Positions 38,820-48,384 of a stretch of 64,000 nucleotides of DNA are shown here, piece after piece. The position numbers were made by a program, and so were the translations under genes. Origin of the DNA: Bacteroidetes bacterium 41-46 (GTDB lineage Bacteria; Bacteroidota; Bacteroidia; Bacteroidales; UBA932); assembly GCA_001897515.1 (NCBI GenBank), contig MKTA01000015.1:62001-126000 (forward strand). The letters run 5' to 3'. Each line of letters opens with the position of its first letter. Within the stretch, counting starts at the first letter, position 1. Under the pieces are notes generated by a model that saw only the letters and a list, made by a program, of their open reading frames with translations, was not told where the DNA came from and ran no database searches.

Positions 38820-39214
38820 TCAATCAGTTTTTTTAGCCTTATCTTCAACTCCATTGGATTGAACGGTTTTGATATATAATCACTTGCCCCCTTTTCCAAT
38901 AAATCAATTTTCTGTGATGTGCTGTCTTCACCTGATAAAATTACAAAAGGTATAGATTTAAACAGATCATTCTTCTTTGCATAATTCAGAAACTCTACAC
39001 CTGTCATGTTGGGCATATTAATATCTGATATTATCAAATCAGGCAGATTTCCATCCTGCATCCATGCAATCGCCTTAATTGGGTCATCAAAATAGATACA
39101 ATCAAATAGATCTGCAATATAAACCTTTATAATTTTTGCAATGGTCTCTTTATCATCTACAATAAGAACATTCTTCTTCACGGTCACGTATAGTTTTAAT
39201 ACAGTTCGTCTCAA
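38816..39214 (-). CDS. Stand-alone response regulator receiver
   Basis: KKNVLIVDDKETIAKIIKVYI...PDLIISDINMPNMTGVEFL...IPFVILSGEDSTSQKIDLLEKGASDYISKPFNPMEL. Confidence 0.93.
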   Translation of the reverse strand: MRRTVLKLYVTVKKNVLIVDDKETIAKIIKVYIADLFDCIYFDDPIKAIAWMQDGNLPDLIISDINMPNMTGVEFLNYAKKNDLFKSIPFVILSGEDSTSQKIDLLEKGASDYISKPFNPMELKIRLKKLIE

Positions 39215-39307
39215 TTTATCGTGTAAAATTAGAAAAAAATAGTATGAAACGAATGGAAACCGGAATTATTGTTGATTTTTAATATATTTAAACAAAATTT
39301 ATCTGTT

Positions 39308-40357
39308 ATGAAAAGGGTTAAAGGGGCTGAATTTATTGAAATAGTTGCTTCAATTGTTACTGTAATCATTTTTATACTTGCAATTGGAAGCAGCATCTCA
39401 GGATATATCAGGCCTCACCATTTTAAATGGATTGCATTGACTAATGTTATACTTCCTGTAACAATAATATCATCAATAGTTTTAACTATATTTTGGCTAA
39501 TCAGACGAAGCTGGGGATTTTTGCTGCCATTATTTTCAATTGCAATAAATGCTTTATCTTTATTGTCGTTTTTTCAAATCAGGGGCAATTCAAATCCTGA
39601 ACATAGTACAGATAAGTCATTTATAAAGGTTATAAGTTATAATATTCGTGAATTTAAGCATTTTAGAGGGGAGGAGGCAGCAGGTGGAATCTCACATTTT
39701 ATAGATGAACAATCTCCTGACATACTATGTCTTCAGGAGTATAAAAATTCACCATATTTAAATGACAATGAAATGGATGGACTCTTCAGAAGTTTATCTG
39801 AAAAGTTTATTCAGTATCCGGATGTTAACTCTCTTGGATTGGCGATTATGAGCAAACATAAAATTGTAAACAGAGGTATAATTGACTTTGAAAGCACATC
39901 CAACAGAGTTATATGGGCAGACTTAATAATAAATGATAAACTTGTAAGGATTGTTAACTGCCATCTCCAATCAACAAATGTTGATAATAATAACATCCGA
40001 GGGGGAGGTTTTTTTAAAACAATCAATAAGTTAATGGAGAGTAATGAGATGAGGGCTGCACAGGCTGAGGAGGTAAGGCTGCTGGTGGATACAACCGCTC
40101 ATCCGGTTATTGTGTGCGGCGACTTCAATGACACTCCATCATCATATACATATGTAAAGATCAAGGGTAGAAAGTTAAGAGACGGCTTCAGAGAAGCGGG
40201 GTCTAAACTTGGAGGGACATACAGAGGGATGATGGGAATGTTCCGGATAGATTACATACTGCATACTGATGATTTCAAATCCAATAAATACATATCTCCC
40301 GACAAAGAGTGGAGCGACCACAAACCGGTTATCTCTGAATTGGAATATCAAAACTGA
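39308..40357 (+). CDS. Membrane-anchored endonuclease/exonuclease/phosphatase-family protein
   Basis: VISYNIREFKHFRG...DILCLQEYKNSPYL...VRIVNCHLQST...VIVCGDFNDTPSSYTY...FRIDYILHTDDF...SDHKPVISELE. ORF track start 39269; 39308 start preferred. Confidence 0.88.
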   Translation: MKRVKGAEFIEIVASIVTVIIFILAIGSSISGYIRPHHFKWIALTNVILPVTIISSIVLTIFWLIRRSWGFLLPLFSIAINALSLLSFFQIRGNSNPEHSTDKSFIKVISYNIREFKHFRGEEAAGGISHFIDEQSPDILCLQEYKNSPYLNDNEMDGLFRSLSEKFIQYPDVNSLGLAIMSKHKIVNRGIIDFESTSNRVIWADLIINDKLVRIVNCHLQSTNVDNNNIRGGGFFKTINKLMESNEMRAAQAEEVRLLVDTTAHPVIVCGDFNDTPSSYTYVKIKGRKLRDGFREAGSKLGGTYRGMMGMFRIDYILHTDDFKSNKYISPDKEWSDHKPVISELEYQN

Positions 40358-41453
40358 ATACCGAACCCTTACCCTCCTCAGATTCAAACCAGATATTTCC
40401 ATTATTTCTGGTAATGAACTCTTTACAAAGAAGAAGACCAAGTCCTGACCCCTCCTCTTTCTCAGTCCCATAGGATGAAATATGGATGCTGGTTTTGAAT
40501 ATTTTAGACTGTTCTGACTCCTTTATTCCTCTTCCACTGTCTTTAACTGAGATTTGAACTCTCTCGTCAGACTCATTTATCATCACATTTATCTCAGATC
40601 CTCTCTCACTGAATTTAATCGCATTGTTTAGAAGATTCCTGAGAACTGTTTTAATCATATCCTGATCAATCCTTGCTTTTGACTCAGTATAACCATCAAT
40701 GGAGATGGTAATCTGCTTAAGTTCAGCAACGACTTCAGCAACCTCCAGTTCTCCTCTTATAAGGGAGTATATATCAACGTCATTCTGAAAAACTGTTTTA
40801 AGTCTTCCTGTTTGACTTTTTGTCCATTTAAGCAGATTGTCCAGGAGAACAAATGTATCTTCAGCCAGTCTGTTTCCCATGATAAGTATCTCGTACATAT
40901 CCTCCTCAATACTCTCTCTGTCAACGCCCATTGAGAGCGCATTCATAACCATCCTTAGAGACCCAACCGGCGATCTTAGATCGTGTGCAATAAGTGAGTA
41001 TAGTTTATCTCTCGCCTCTACAGTCTTTTCAAGCTCATCTTTCTGTTTCACTATCATTCTCTTTGCAGAGACAAGTGATAATTGGTGGTTAACCCTTATT
41101 AAAAGTTCGTCCTTATTGAATGGTTTTGAGACATAGTCGGCTGCACCGTTTCTGAATCCCTTCACAATGTCTTCAGGAGAGTTTAATGCTGATAGAAATA
41201 TTATTGGTATCTCCTTTTTATCAGGCATCTCTTTGACCCGTTCAGCTACCTCATGACCATCCATCACCGGCATCATAATATCTAACAGGATAAGGTCAGG
41301 TGAGTTTCTGGAGATTATATGAAGTGCATCCTTTCCATTGTAGGCTGTTAGGGTCTTGTATCCGGCTTTACTCAGAAGAAGCTTAAGCAAAAGTACATTG
41401 GCGTCAACATCGTCAACTATGAGAACTGTAAAGTCAGATGGTTTTATATCCAT
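40329..41453 (-). CDS. Receiver-histidine kinase fusion (REC-HisKA-HATPase)
   Basis: VLIVDDVDANVLLLKLLLSKAGY...PDLILLDIMMPVMDGHEVAE...SKPFNKDELLIR; LIAHDLRSPVGSLRMVMNAL; LRNLLNNAIKFSERGSEI; VKDSGRGIKES; EEGSGLGLLLCKEFI. Confidence 0.95.
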   Translation of the reverse strand: MDIKPSDFTVLIVDDVDANVLLLKLLLSKAGYKTLTAYNGKDALHIISRNSPDLILLDIMMPVMDGHEVAERVKEMPDKKEIPIIFLSALNSPEDIVKGFRNGAADYVSKPFNKDELLIRVNHQLSLVSAKRMIVKQKDELEKTVEARDKLYSLIAHDLRSPVGSLRMVMNALSMGVDRESIEEDMYEILIMGNRLAEDTFVLLDNLLKWTKSQTGRLKTVFQNDVDIYSLIRGELEVAEVVAELKQITISIDGYTESKARIDQDMIKTVLRNLLNNAIKFSERGSEINVMINESDERVQISVKDSGRGIKESEQSKIFKTSIHISSYGTEKEEGSGLGLLLCKEFITRNNGNIWFESEEGKGSVFSFDIPIQR

Positions 41454-42391
41454 TATACTACTATTTTTCTAAAGTAATCAACAGTTTTCTCCAACCCCTC
41501 TTCCAGTTCAACTACAGGACTCCAGTTTATAATGCTATTTGCAAGCGAGATATCAGGTTGTCTCTGCCTTGGGTCATCCGCAGGTAAGTCTCTGATTACA
41601 AATTTTGACTTGGTTGCAGTAATTGAAACAACTTTTTCTGCAAGCTCTTTTATTGTGAACTCATTAGGATTTCCAATATTAATAGGGCCGATAAAATCAT
41701 CCGGAGTATCGTTCATTATCCTTATTAATGCCTCAACAAGGTCATCAATGTATTGGAAACTTCTTGTCTGAGCCCCTCCTCCATAAAGCGTAATATCCTC
41801 TCCTTTCAATGCCTGTACAATAAAATTGGATACCACTCTTCCGTCATTCGGGTGCATTTTAGGGCCGTATGTATTAAATATCCTTACAATCTTAATTTTA
41901 ACTCTGTTTTGCCTGTGATAATCCATAAATAGCGTCTCAGCACATCTCTTGCCCTCATCATAGCATGAGCGAATGCCAATTGGATTTACATTCCCCCAGT
42001 AGCTCTCCTCTTGTGGATGAAGAGCCGGATCTCCATAAACTTCGCTAGTTGAGGCCTGAAGTATTTTAGCTTTGACCCTTTTTGCAAGACCAAGCATATT
42101 TATGGCTCCCATTACTGATGTCTTGACTGTCTTAATTGGATTGTACTGATAATGCACAGGTGATGCAGGGCAGGCAAGATTGTAAATTTGATCTACTTCC
42201 GCGTAAAACGGGTGTGTGACATCATGTCTAACCAGCTCAAAATGAGGATTGCCAATAAGATGAAGGACATTTTCCTTAGATCCTGTAAAAAAATTGTCAA
42301 GGCATATTACGTCATTCCCTTCCATAATAAGCCTTTCACAAAGATGTGAGCCAATAAAGCCAGCCCCACCGGTTACTAGAATCCTTTTCAT
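41453..42391 (-). CDS. uxs: UDP-glucuronate decarboxylase / UDP-xylose synthase-like SDR
   Basis: [44 protein letters not shown]...[40 protein letters not shown]...[14 protein letters not shown]. Confidence 0.92.
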   Translation of the reverse strand: MKRILVTGGAGFIGSHLCERLIMEGNDVICLDNFFTGSKENVLHLIGNPHFELVRHDVTHPFYAEVDQIYNLACPASPVHYQYNPIKTVKTSVMGAINMLGLAKRVKAKILQASTSEVYGDPALHPQEESYWGNVNPIGIRSCYDEGKRCAETLFMDYHRQNRVKIKIVRIFNTYGPKMHPNDGRVVSNFIVQALKGEDITLYGGGAQTRSFQYIDDLVEALIRIMNDTPDDFIGPINIGNPNEFTIKELAEKVVSITATKSKFVIRDLPADDPRQRQPDISLANSIINWSPVVELEEGLEKTVDYFRKIVV

Positions 42392-42396
42392 AACTG

Positions 42397-43716
42397 TTAG
42401 TTTTTACCTATAGCAAAATACCTGAATCCTTCAGACTCAAGTTCGTTTTTATCATAAATATTCCGTCCATCCACAACAACATCTCCACTCATAGAGTCTT
42501 TTAGTCTGGCCCATGAGGGTAGCCGGAATTGCTTCCATTCAGTCATGAGTGCAATTGCATCAGAATCTTTAGCAGCATCGTAAATGTTGCAGCAATATTT
42601 AATTTTATAACCCAGTCTTCTTTTAGCCTCCTCCATTGCTACAGGATCAAAAGCCTTTACAATGGCACCTGCTTCAATTAATCTCTCAATTACCACTAAA
42701 GATGGGGCCTCTCTCATATCGTCAGTGTCTGGTTTAAAAGACAATCCCCATATTGCTATTGTCTTACCCTTCATATTTCCGTTAAATGCTTTTGCTAGCT
42801 TATGAAAAACAACCTCTTTCTGAGCCTCGTTTACCTCTTCAACTGCCTCAACAATTCTCATCTTAAGATTGTTCTCCTTTCCGGTTTTAGCTAAAGCTTT
42901 AACATCTTTAGGAAAGCATGATCCTCCGTAGCCTGCACCTGCGTAAAGAAAGCTCATTCCAATGCGCTTGTCAGACCCGATACCCTTTCTAACCATCTCC
43001 ACATTTGCACCTGTAGCCTCACAGAGAGAGGCTATCTCATTCATAAAGCTGATTCTCGTAGCCAGCATTGCATTCGCCGCATATTTTGAAAGCTCAGCAG
43101 AGGCAATATCCATAAAAATAATAGGAAATCCATTTAACACAAATGGTTTATAAAGTCTCTCCATCATTGAAGCTGCCCTTTCGCTCTCTACGCCTATCAC
43201 AACGCGGTCAGGAGCCATAAAATCCTTTATGGCAGCACCCTCTTTAAGAAATTCAGGATTTGAAGCAACATCAAATTCAATACTAACTCCTCTCCTCTCT
43301 TGCTCCTCATGTATTGCCCTCTTCACTTTAGAGGCTGTTCCAACCGGAACTGTGCTTTTAGTTACCAGCAACACATATTTTGTCATGCATCTCCCAACTG
43401 ACCTTGCAACATCAAGTACATATGTAAGATCTGCACTTCCATCTTCGTCCGGTGGAGTCCCGACAGCACTAAATATAATTGATACATCAGGTAGTATTTT
43501 CTCCAGACTATCTGTGAAAGTCAGCCTGCCCTCATTTACATTTTTATCAACCAATTCCTTAATGCCGGGCTCATATATAGGCATTACACCTTTTTGAAGA
43601 GACTCTATTTTTTTACGGTCTATGTCAACACAAACAACATTAACCCCCATTTCAGCAAAACAAGCACCAGTTACCAATCCAACGTAACCGGTGCCTACAA
43701 TGGCTATGTTCATCAT
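42397..43716 (-). CDS. ugd: UDP-glucose 6-dehydrogenase
   Basis: [39 protein letters not shown]...[23 protein letters not shown]...[16 protein letters not shown]. Confidence 0.96.
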   Translation of the reverse strand: MMNIAIVGTGYVGLVTGACFAEMGVNVVCVDIDRKKIESLQKGVMPIYEPGIKELVDKNVNEGRLTFTDSLEKILPDVSIIFSAVGTPPDEDGSADLTYVLDVARSVGRCMTKYVLLVTKSTVPVGTASKVKRAIHEEQERRGVSIEFDVASNPEFLKEGAAIKDFMAPDRVVIGVESERAASMMERLYKPFVLNGFPIIFMDIASAELSKYAANAMLATRISFMNEIASLCEATGANVEMVRKGIGSDKRIGMSFLYAGAGYGGSCFPKDVKALAKTGKENNLKMRIVEAVEEVNEAQKEVVFHKLAKAFNGNMKGKTIAIWGLSFKPDTDDMREAPSLVVIERLIEAGAIVKAFDPVAMEEAKRRLGYKIKYCCNIYDAAKDSDAIALMTEWKQFRLPSWARLKDSMSGDVVVDGRNIYDKNELESEGFRYFAIGKN

Positions 43717-43720
43717 ACCG

Positions 43721-44095
43721 TTAATCTAAATTTAATAATTTGGAAATTGTTTTTCGCAAAGTTTCAGCTCTGTAAGGCTTTGTTATATACTCTGTACAAC
43801 CTGCCTCAAGTGCCACGCTTCTGTCATTGTCATAAGCAAACGCTGTCAATGCAATAATAGGGACAGTAACGCCCGTCTGTCTAAGTTTTCTTGTTGCTTC
43901 AAGTCCATCCATAACCGGCATTTTCATATCCATAAGAATAATATCCGGCATAATGGAAGAGTACAACTCCAATGCCTCAGCACCATTGTTTGCTCTGAAA
44001 ATATCATAAACGCCCTTCAACATAGCTTTGGCAAGAATATAGTTGCTGTCGTTGTCCTCTGCGTAAAGAATTTTAATTTTTCTACTCTCTTCCAT
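43721..44095 (-). CDS. Stand-alone response regulator receiver
   Basis: KIKILYAEDNDSNYILAKAML...PDIILMDMKMPVMDGLEATRKLRQTGVTVPIIALTAFAYDNDRSVALEAGCTEYITKPYRAETL. Confidence 0.93.
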   Translation of the reverse strand: MEESRKIKILYAEDNDSNYILAKAMLKGVYDIFRANNGAEALELYSSIMPDIILMDMKMPVMDGLEATRKLRQTGVTVPIIALTAFAYDNDRSVALEAGCTEYITKPYRAETLRKTISKLLNLD

Positions 44096-44270
44096 AACAG
44101 GAATTCTATATTGTCATATAATCCGTAAATTTAACATATTCTTTAAGAATAATTATCTTTAGAGAGAAAATTTAACTTGAAACCAGAGAGGATTTGGAGC
44201 ATAAAAGCGCGAATAACATTATTGTTTCTTTGAATTATATAATTGTTTTATAATCTTATTTTCAACATAT

Positions 44271-44756
44271 ATGAATACTCTTCACAACACTTATAGTGAG
44301 ATAGAGCGAAAATTTCTAATTAAGGGTGAGTTTAAAAATTCCATCAAATCCAGCCATTTTATAGCACAGGGATATCTATCTACCGACCCTTCCAGAACCG
44401 TCAGAGTGAGAATTTGGGATAACAGTGGATTTATCAACATTAAAGGTGAAACCTCCCGTGGGGGGATAGGACGTTTTGAGTGGGAGAAGGAGATTTCAAA
44501 GGAAGATGCTTATCAGCTGTTAAGACTGTGCAAAGGGTTTATTATAGAAAAAACAAGACATCTTATTGACTACAAAGGACATACTTTTGAAGTTGATGAA
44601 TTCTCAGGGGAGAACTTGGGCTTAGTTATTGCAGAGGTTGAGATATCAACAGTTGATGAAGAGTTTGAGAAGCCGGAATGGCTTGGTGAAGAGGTTAGTT
44701 TTGATTCAAAGTACTATAATTCAGAACTTTCAGTTAATCCCTATTCACATTGGTAA
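44271..44756 (+). CDS. CYTH-domain protein (inorganic triphosphatase/adenylate cyclase fold)
   Basis: EIERKFLIKGEF...QGYLSTDPSRTVRVRIWDNSGFINIKGETSRGGIGRFEWEKEI...FEVDEFSGENLGLVIAEVEI. Confidence 0.9.
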   Translation: MNTLHNTYSEIERKFLIKGEFKNSIKSSHFIAQGYLSTDPSRTVRVRIWDNSGFINIKGETSRGGIGRFEWEKEISKEDAYQLLRLCKGFIIEKTRHLIDYKGHTFEVDEFSGENLGLVIAEVEISTVDEEFEKPEWLGEEVSFDSKYYNSELSVNPYSHW

Positions 44757-44805
44757 TAAATGAGCTATGTGTTTTCATAGTTTAATTAAAAGTGTATATA
44801 TTAAT

Positions 44806-44841
44806 AAATAAGAGGTGATTAAAAATAATCACCTCTTATTT
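44806..44841. terminator. Hairpin between convergent genes, possible bidirectional terminator
   Basis: AAATAAGAGGTGATTA-AAAA-TAATCACCTCTTATTT. Confidence 0.7.
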
Positions 44842-46004
44842 TAGTTCTTTATTGATGCAATCTCTTTGATGGCGATAATCGCTGACTCAACTTCATCATG
44901 TGTAGTGAATGCCCCTATGCTCATTCTAACTGTTCCGTGCAGATCGTAAGTTCCTATCTGTTTGTGAACAAATGGAGCGCATTGTAATCCGGTTCTAACG
45001 GCAATATTATAATCCACATCCAGCATGGTACCAACATCTGCCGCTTCAAATCCGCAAATATTAAAAGATACCACAGGATTCTTATTCTCTCTCCCATTAG
45101 CGCAATAAGTTACGACTCCGTTAATCTTTTTGATCTCTGAGACAAGCATATCCCATAAGTCCATCTCTTTTTCATGTATCTTAGATATGCCCTGCTCGGT
45201 AATCCATTTAACACCGGCGTAAAGTCCGCCAACACCAAGCAGATTCAAAGTTCCATACTCTAATCTGTATGGATATTCGTCCAGATGTGCAAGGTGGGCA
45301 GAGCGTACACCTGTTCCACCGGCCCTGGAGTGCTTTATCTCGATTCCCTCTCTTACATATGATCCGCCAATTCCTGTAGGTCCCATAAGACACTTATGTC
45401 CTGTAAAGCAATATACATCAACATTGCACTCTTGCATATCAAACTCAACAGAGCCGGCACCCTGACTTCCATCAACGACAAATAACACCCCTTTCTGCTT
45501 GCATATTGCCCCTATCTCCTTTAGAGGTTGAATTGTACCCAGTACATTTGAACAGTGAGTAATAATCACAAATTTTGTATTTGGTCTTATTGCTGCTTCA
45601 ATATCTTTGGGATTCACATATCCTTCAATATCAAACGGGACATGTGTAGTCTCAATTGTTCCGTTGATTGTATGGTGATATAGAGGCCTTAATACAGAGT
45701 TATGCTCAAGCATTGATGTAACAACGTGATCTCCTCTCTCAACAAGGCCGTTAATAATCAGATTCAACGAATCGGTAGCGTTATAGCTGAATGTTAGCCT
45801 GTTATGATCCTGCCCTCCATTAAAGAGGCGGGTTAGCATTTTTCTTGTGTTATTTACAACCTCCTCTGTTTCAAGTGCTGCGTCAAAGCCGGAACGACCG
45901 GGACTAACTCCTTTAGTTCTGTAGAAAGTGTTCATAAAATCATAAACACTCTCCGGTTTGGGATAGCTGGTGGCAGAGTTGTCAAGATAAATCAGTTTGC
46001 TCAT
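44841..46004 (-). CDS. Class V aminotransferase / cysteine desulfurase-family protein
   Basis: IYLDNSATSYPKPESVYDFMN...GFDAALETEEVVNNTRKMLTRLF...VDGSQGAGSVEFDMQECNVDVYCFTGHKCLMGPTGIGG...AVRTGLQCAPFVHKQIGT (catalytic Cys loop). Confidence 0.9.
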   Translation of the reverse strand: MSKLIYLDNSATSYPKPESVYDFMNTFYRTKGVSPGRSGFDAALETEEVVNNTRKMLTRLFNGGQDHNRLTFSYNATDSLNLIINGLVERGDHVVTSMLEHNSVLRPLYHHTINGTIETTHVPFDIEGYVNPKDIEAAIRPNTKFVIITHCSNVLGTIQPLKEIGAICKQKGVLFVVDGSQGAGSVEFDMQECNVDVYCFTGHKCLMGPTGIGGSYVREGIEIKHSRAGGTGVRSAHLAHLDEYPYRLEYGTLNLLGVGGLYAGVKWITEQGISKIHEKEMDLWDMLVSEIKKINGVVTYCANGRENKNPVVSFNICGFEAADVGTMLDVDYNIAVRTGLQCAPFVHKQIGTYDLHGTVRMSIGAFTTHDEVESAIIAIKEIASIKN

Positions 46005-46015
46005 AGCTTAATTTT

Positions 46016-47287
46016 TTATGTTTTTTCAATAATAATTGCATCTGCTACTAACTCTGCAATTGTTTTAATTTTTACCCCCAGTTTGTAAGTGTGGTTTAAC
46101 TGTGTCAATTGATCAACACAATTGTGGCAGGGGGTAACAACAACCTTAGCACCACTTTTCCTTATCTGATCTGCTTTAATCTCACCAGCTCCAACCCGTC
46201 TGTCATTATATTCGCTCATTGCAAGCAATCCACCGCCACCACCGCAGCAATAATTGTCATTTCCGCATGGAGTCATTTCTGTAACATTCTGCGCTGAAGA
46301 ATTTACTACAAACCTTATCTCTTGCAACAATCCTCCATTTCTTACAAGATTACATGGGTCATGAATTGTAACGGCCTCTTTGTTTAGAGTTGGATCTAGC
46401 TTTATCTTCCCCTCTCTTATATAAGAAGAAGTTAGCTCAACTGCAGTAGTCATATCAAACTCATACTCTTTGCATAGATAATTGGGAGCCTCCCAGCGGT
46501 TCGCCCTTGAACCATGCCCGCACTCCCCAAGCACAAGCAGAGCTGAGTTCAAGCCTATTACCTCATCGTGGAGATTTTTTGCTATCAAGGCAGCCTCTCT
46601 TTTATTGCCATTGAAGAATCCATAGTTTGTAACATCATAATATTTTGAAGAGAGAGTCCAGCTCTCTCCGGCGGCATAAAAAATCTTAGCCATTGCAGAT
46701 ATTGAGAGGGGGAAAAACTTAGGTTCTCTGGGGTTAAGTGTGTAAAACACCCTTTTCCCCTTTTGATTAAGAGGAATTGATGCATTTTGATCATTAAGCT
46801 CGTCCCTAAGCTCCTCTTCCATCCAACTTATTGTGCCCACAAACTCATCTTCAGGAATTCCCATATTGTTACCAGTATTTACAGCTGCATCAACTGTTGA
46901 CTGAAGTGTTGAGGGTACCAGGCCCATCTCTGCAAGCATCTCCCTACCTTTACGAACAACAAAAGCTATGTCCACTCCAATTGAGCAGTGTTTAACACAC
47001 CTTCCGCACATAGTACATGCTCCAAAAAGGAGGTCAACCATCCTCTCTGCCATCTCCTGAGACATCTTTTCGGCTCCTACGAGTGACGGAATTAATCTGC
47101 CTGATAAGGTGTTGTACCTTCTGTATATTGAACTTACAAGAGCCACCTTTGAGGCTGGTATATAGTCGGGATCACTAAATTTCTTGTAAAACATACAGCT
47201 GTCAGCACATAGCCCGCATTTTACACAGGCATTTAGATGAGTCAGCAACTTACTGTCAATATCTTTAAATTTCAATATACTATCCAT
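46016..47287 (-). CDS. 4Fe-4S/CCG-domain protein, HdrD/DsrK/TmcB-like
   Basis: CVKCGLCADSC...CTMCGRCVKHC; CCG-like motifs HDPCNLVRNGG...PCGNDNYCCGGGGGLLAMSE...VVTPCHNCVDQL. Confidence 0.87.
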   Translation of the reverse strand: MDSILKFKDIDSKLLTHLNACVKCGLCADSCMFYKKFSDPDYIPASKVALVSSIYRRYNTLSGRLIPSLVGAEKMSQEMAERMVDLLFGACTMCGRCVKHCSIGVDIAFVVRKGREMLAEMGLVPSTLQSTVDAAVNTGNNMGIPEDEFVGTISWMEEELRDELNDQNASIPLNQKGKRVFYTLNPREPKFFPLSISAMAKIFYAAGESWTLSSKYYDVTNYGFFNGNKREAALIAKNLHDEVIGLNSALLVLGECGHGSRANRWEAPNYLCKEYEFDMTTAVELTSSYIREGKIKLDPTLNKEAVTIHDPCNLVRNGGLLQEIRFVVNSSAQNVTEMTPCGNDNYCCGGGGGLLAMSEYNDRRVGAGEIKADQIRKSGAKVVVTPCHNCVDQLTQLNHTYKLGVKIKTIAELVADAIIIEKT

Positions 47288-47918
47288 TGCTTACCTTTTT
47301 TTGAGGCCATGAATTGCGTCTGCCATAAAATCTTCCCAAATGGTATCTTGCAAAGAAAAAATAGATCAGGTGTCTTGTTTTTCCTATCGGCACCCATACC
47401 AAAAGAACTGAATAGACAACAAAATAAAGGGGCACAAGTGTTTCTGTCAAAAGAGCAATTGAGCTCATCAATAAGGAAAATGTCGTCAATCCATTTGATA
47501 TATAGTCATCTGCTCCTGAAATTGCCCTGATATCTCTCTTAACAATCCTCTTAACAAGAATAAAGAGACCTGAAAAAGAGCTAATCAAGAGAAAAAGACT
47601 TATGCTTGCGGTAAGGTATTGGGAGATAAAGAGGATTTTAGGGAAGATAATCATTAAAAGTAATACAGGGAAAGACAGAAACACTCCAAAGTGGAATAAC
47701 AATCCTGCTATGTATGTCGGCAGATGGAGATATGCCGACTCCTTTTCAAATGGCGACATCGCCCCTGTAAATGAATAGACTATACCATCTTTCTCACTGC
47801 CGGATGGTTTGGAAAAATCTCGTTTGTTGCCGGCAATCAACAATTTTGTCATCTGATACACAAGGGAACTCAGGCAAAATATAAATGCAGCAGCTGCAAG
47901 TAATCTGAAAATATCCAT
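47280..47918 (-). CDS. Cytochrome b-like membrane subunit (HdrE/DsrM/TmcC/NarI-like)
   Basis: Five or so TM segments with HFGVFLSFPVL and C-terminal GKTRHLIYFFFARYHLGRFYGRRNSWP; directly upstream of the HdrD-like gene. Confidence 0.7.
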   Translation of the reverse strand: MDIFRLLAAAAFIFCLSSLVYQMTKLLIAGNKRDFSKPSGSEKDGIVYSFTGAMSPFEKESAYLHLPTYIAGLLFHFGVFLSFPVLLLMIIFPKILFISQYLTASISLFLLISSFSGLFILVKRIVKRDIRAISGADDYISNGLTTFSLLMSSIALLTETLVPLYFVVYSVLLVWVPIGKTRHLIYFFFARYHLGRFYGRRNSWPQKKVSNG

Positions 47919-47931
47919 TTGCTCTACCTAA

Positions 47932-48249
47932 TTAAACGCAGCCGTCCGGTTTTGGCAATCCTGCCACTTTACAGGCACCTCGTGCTGGACCAAGCGGAAA
48001 AAGTTCATATATCTCTCTTAGCTTTAGTCCTGTCTCCTGGCAAATAGTTCTGATCATTGGGGCGTTACCCTTTTCATCAAAGTTTCTTCTTATTATGTTG
48101 ACAATTGCCCAATGTTTGTCATTCATCTCCTCAATTCCATCGTTTTTGGCGAAGAGCATCGCAACCTCTTCATTCCACAAAGATGGTTCTGTAAGAAATC
48201 CGTCACCGTCAACTTCAAAAACTTTTCCTTCAATTTCAAGAGTAGCCAT
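47932..48249 (-). CDS. dsrC: DsrC/TusE-family sulfur carrier with both C-terminal cysteines
   Basis: MATLEIEGKVFEVDGDGFLTEPSLWNEEVAMLFAKNDGIEEMNDKHWAIVNIIRRNF...LYELFPLGP-like segment IYELFPLGPARGACKVAGLPKPDGCV (two Cys 11 residues apart). Confidence 0.93.
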   Translation of the reverse strand: MATLEIEGKVFEVDGDGFLTEPSLWNEEVAMLFAKNDGIEEMNDKHWAIVNIIRRNFDEKGNAPMIRTICQETGLKLREIYELFPLGPARGACKVAGLPKPDGCV

Positions 48250-48310
48250 AAGATTTAGGTTTAACAACTGTTATTAAAAAGTATTGATTACGAAGATAAA
48301 AAAATATCGT

Positions 48311-48341
48311 TTTGAAAGGAAACTTTAATAAATTATATTTG
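48311..48341 (+). promoter_or_regulatory. Putative promoter of fhs: TTTG (48311-48314) N19 TATATTTG (48334-48341)
   Basis: Consensus Bacteroidota -33/-7 pair. Confidence 0.65.
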
Positions 48342-48384
48342 TTATGATTAAAACGTATGCATTTACTTACAAATAATTAGAATT

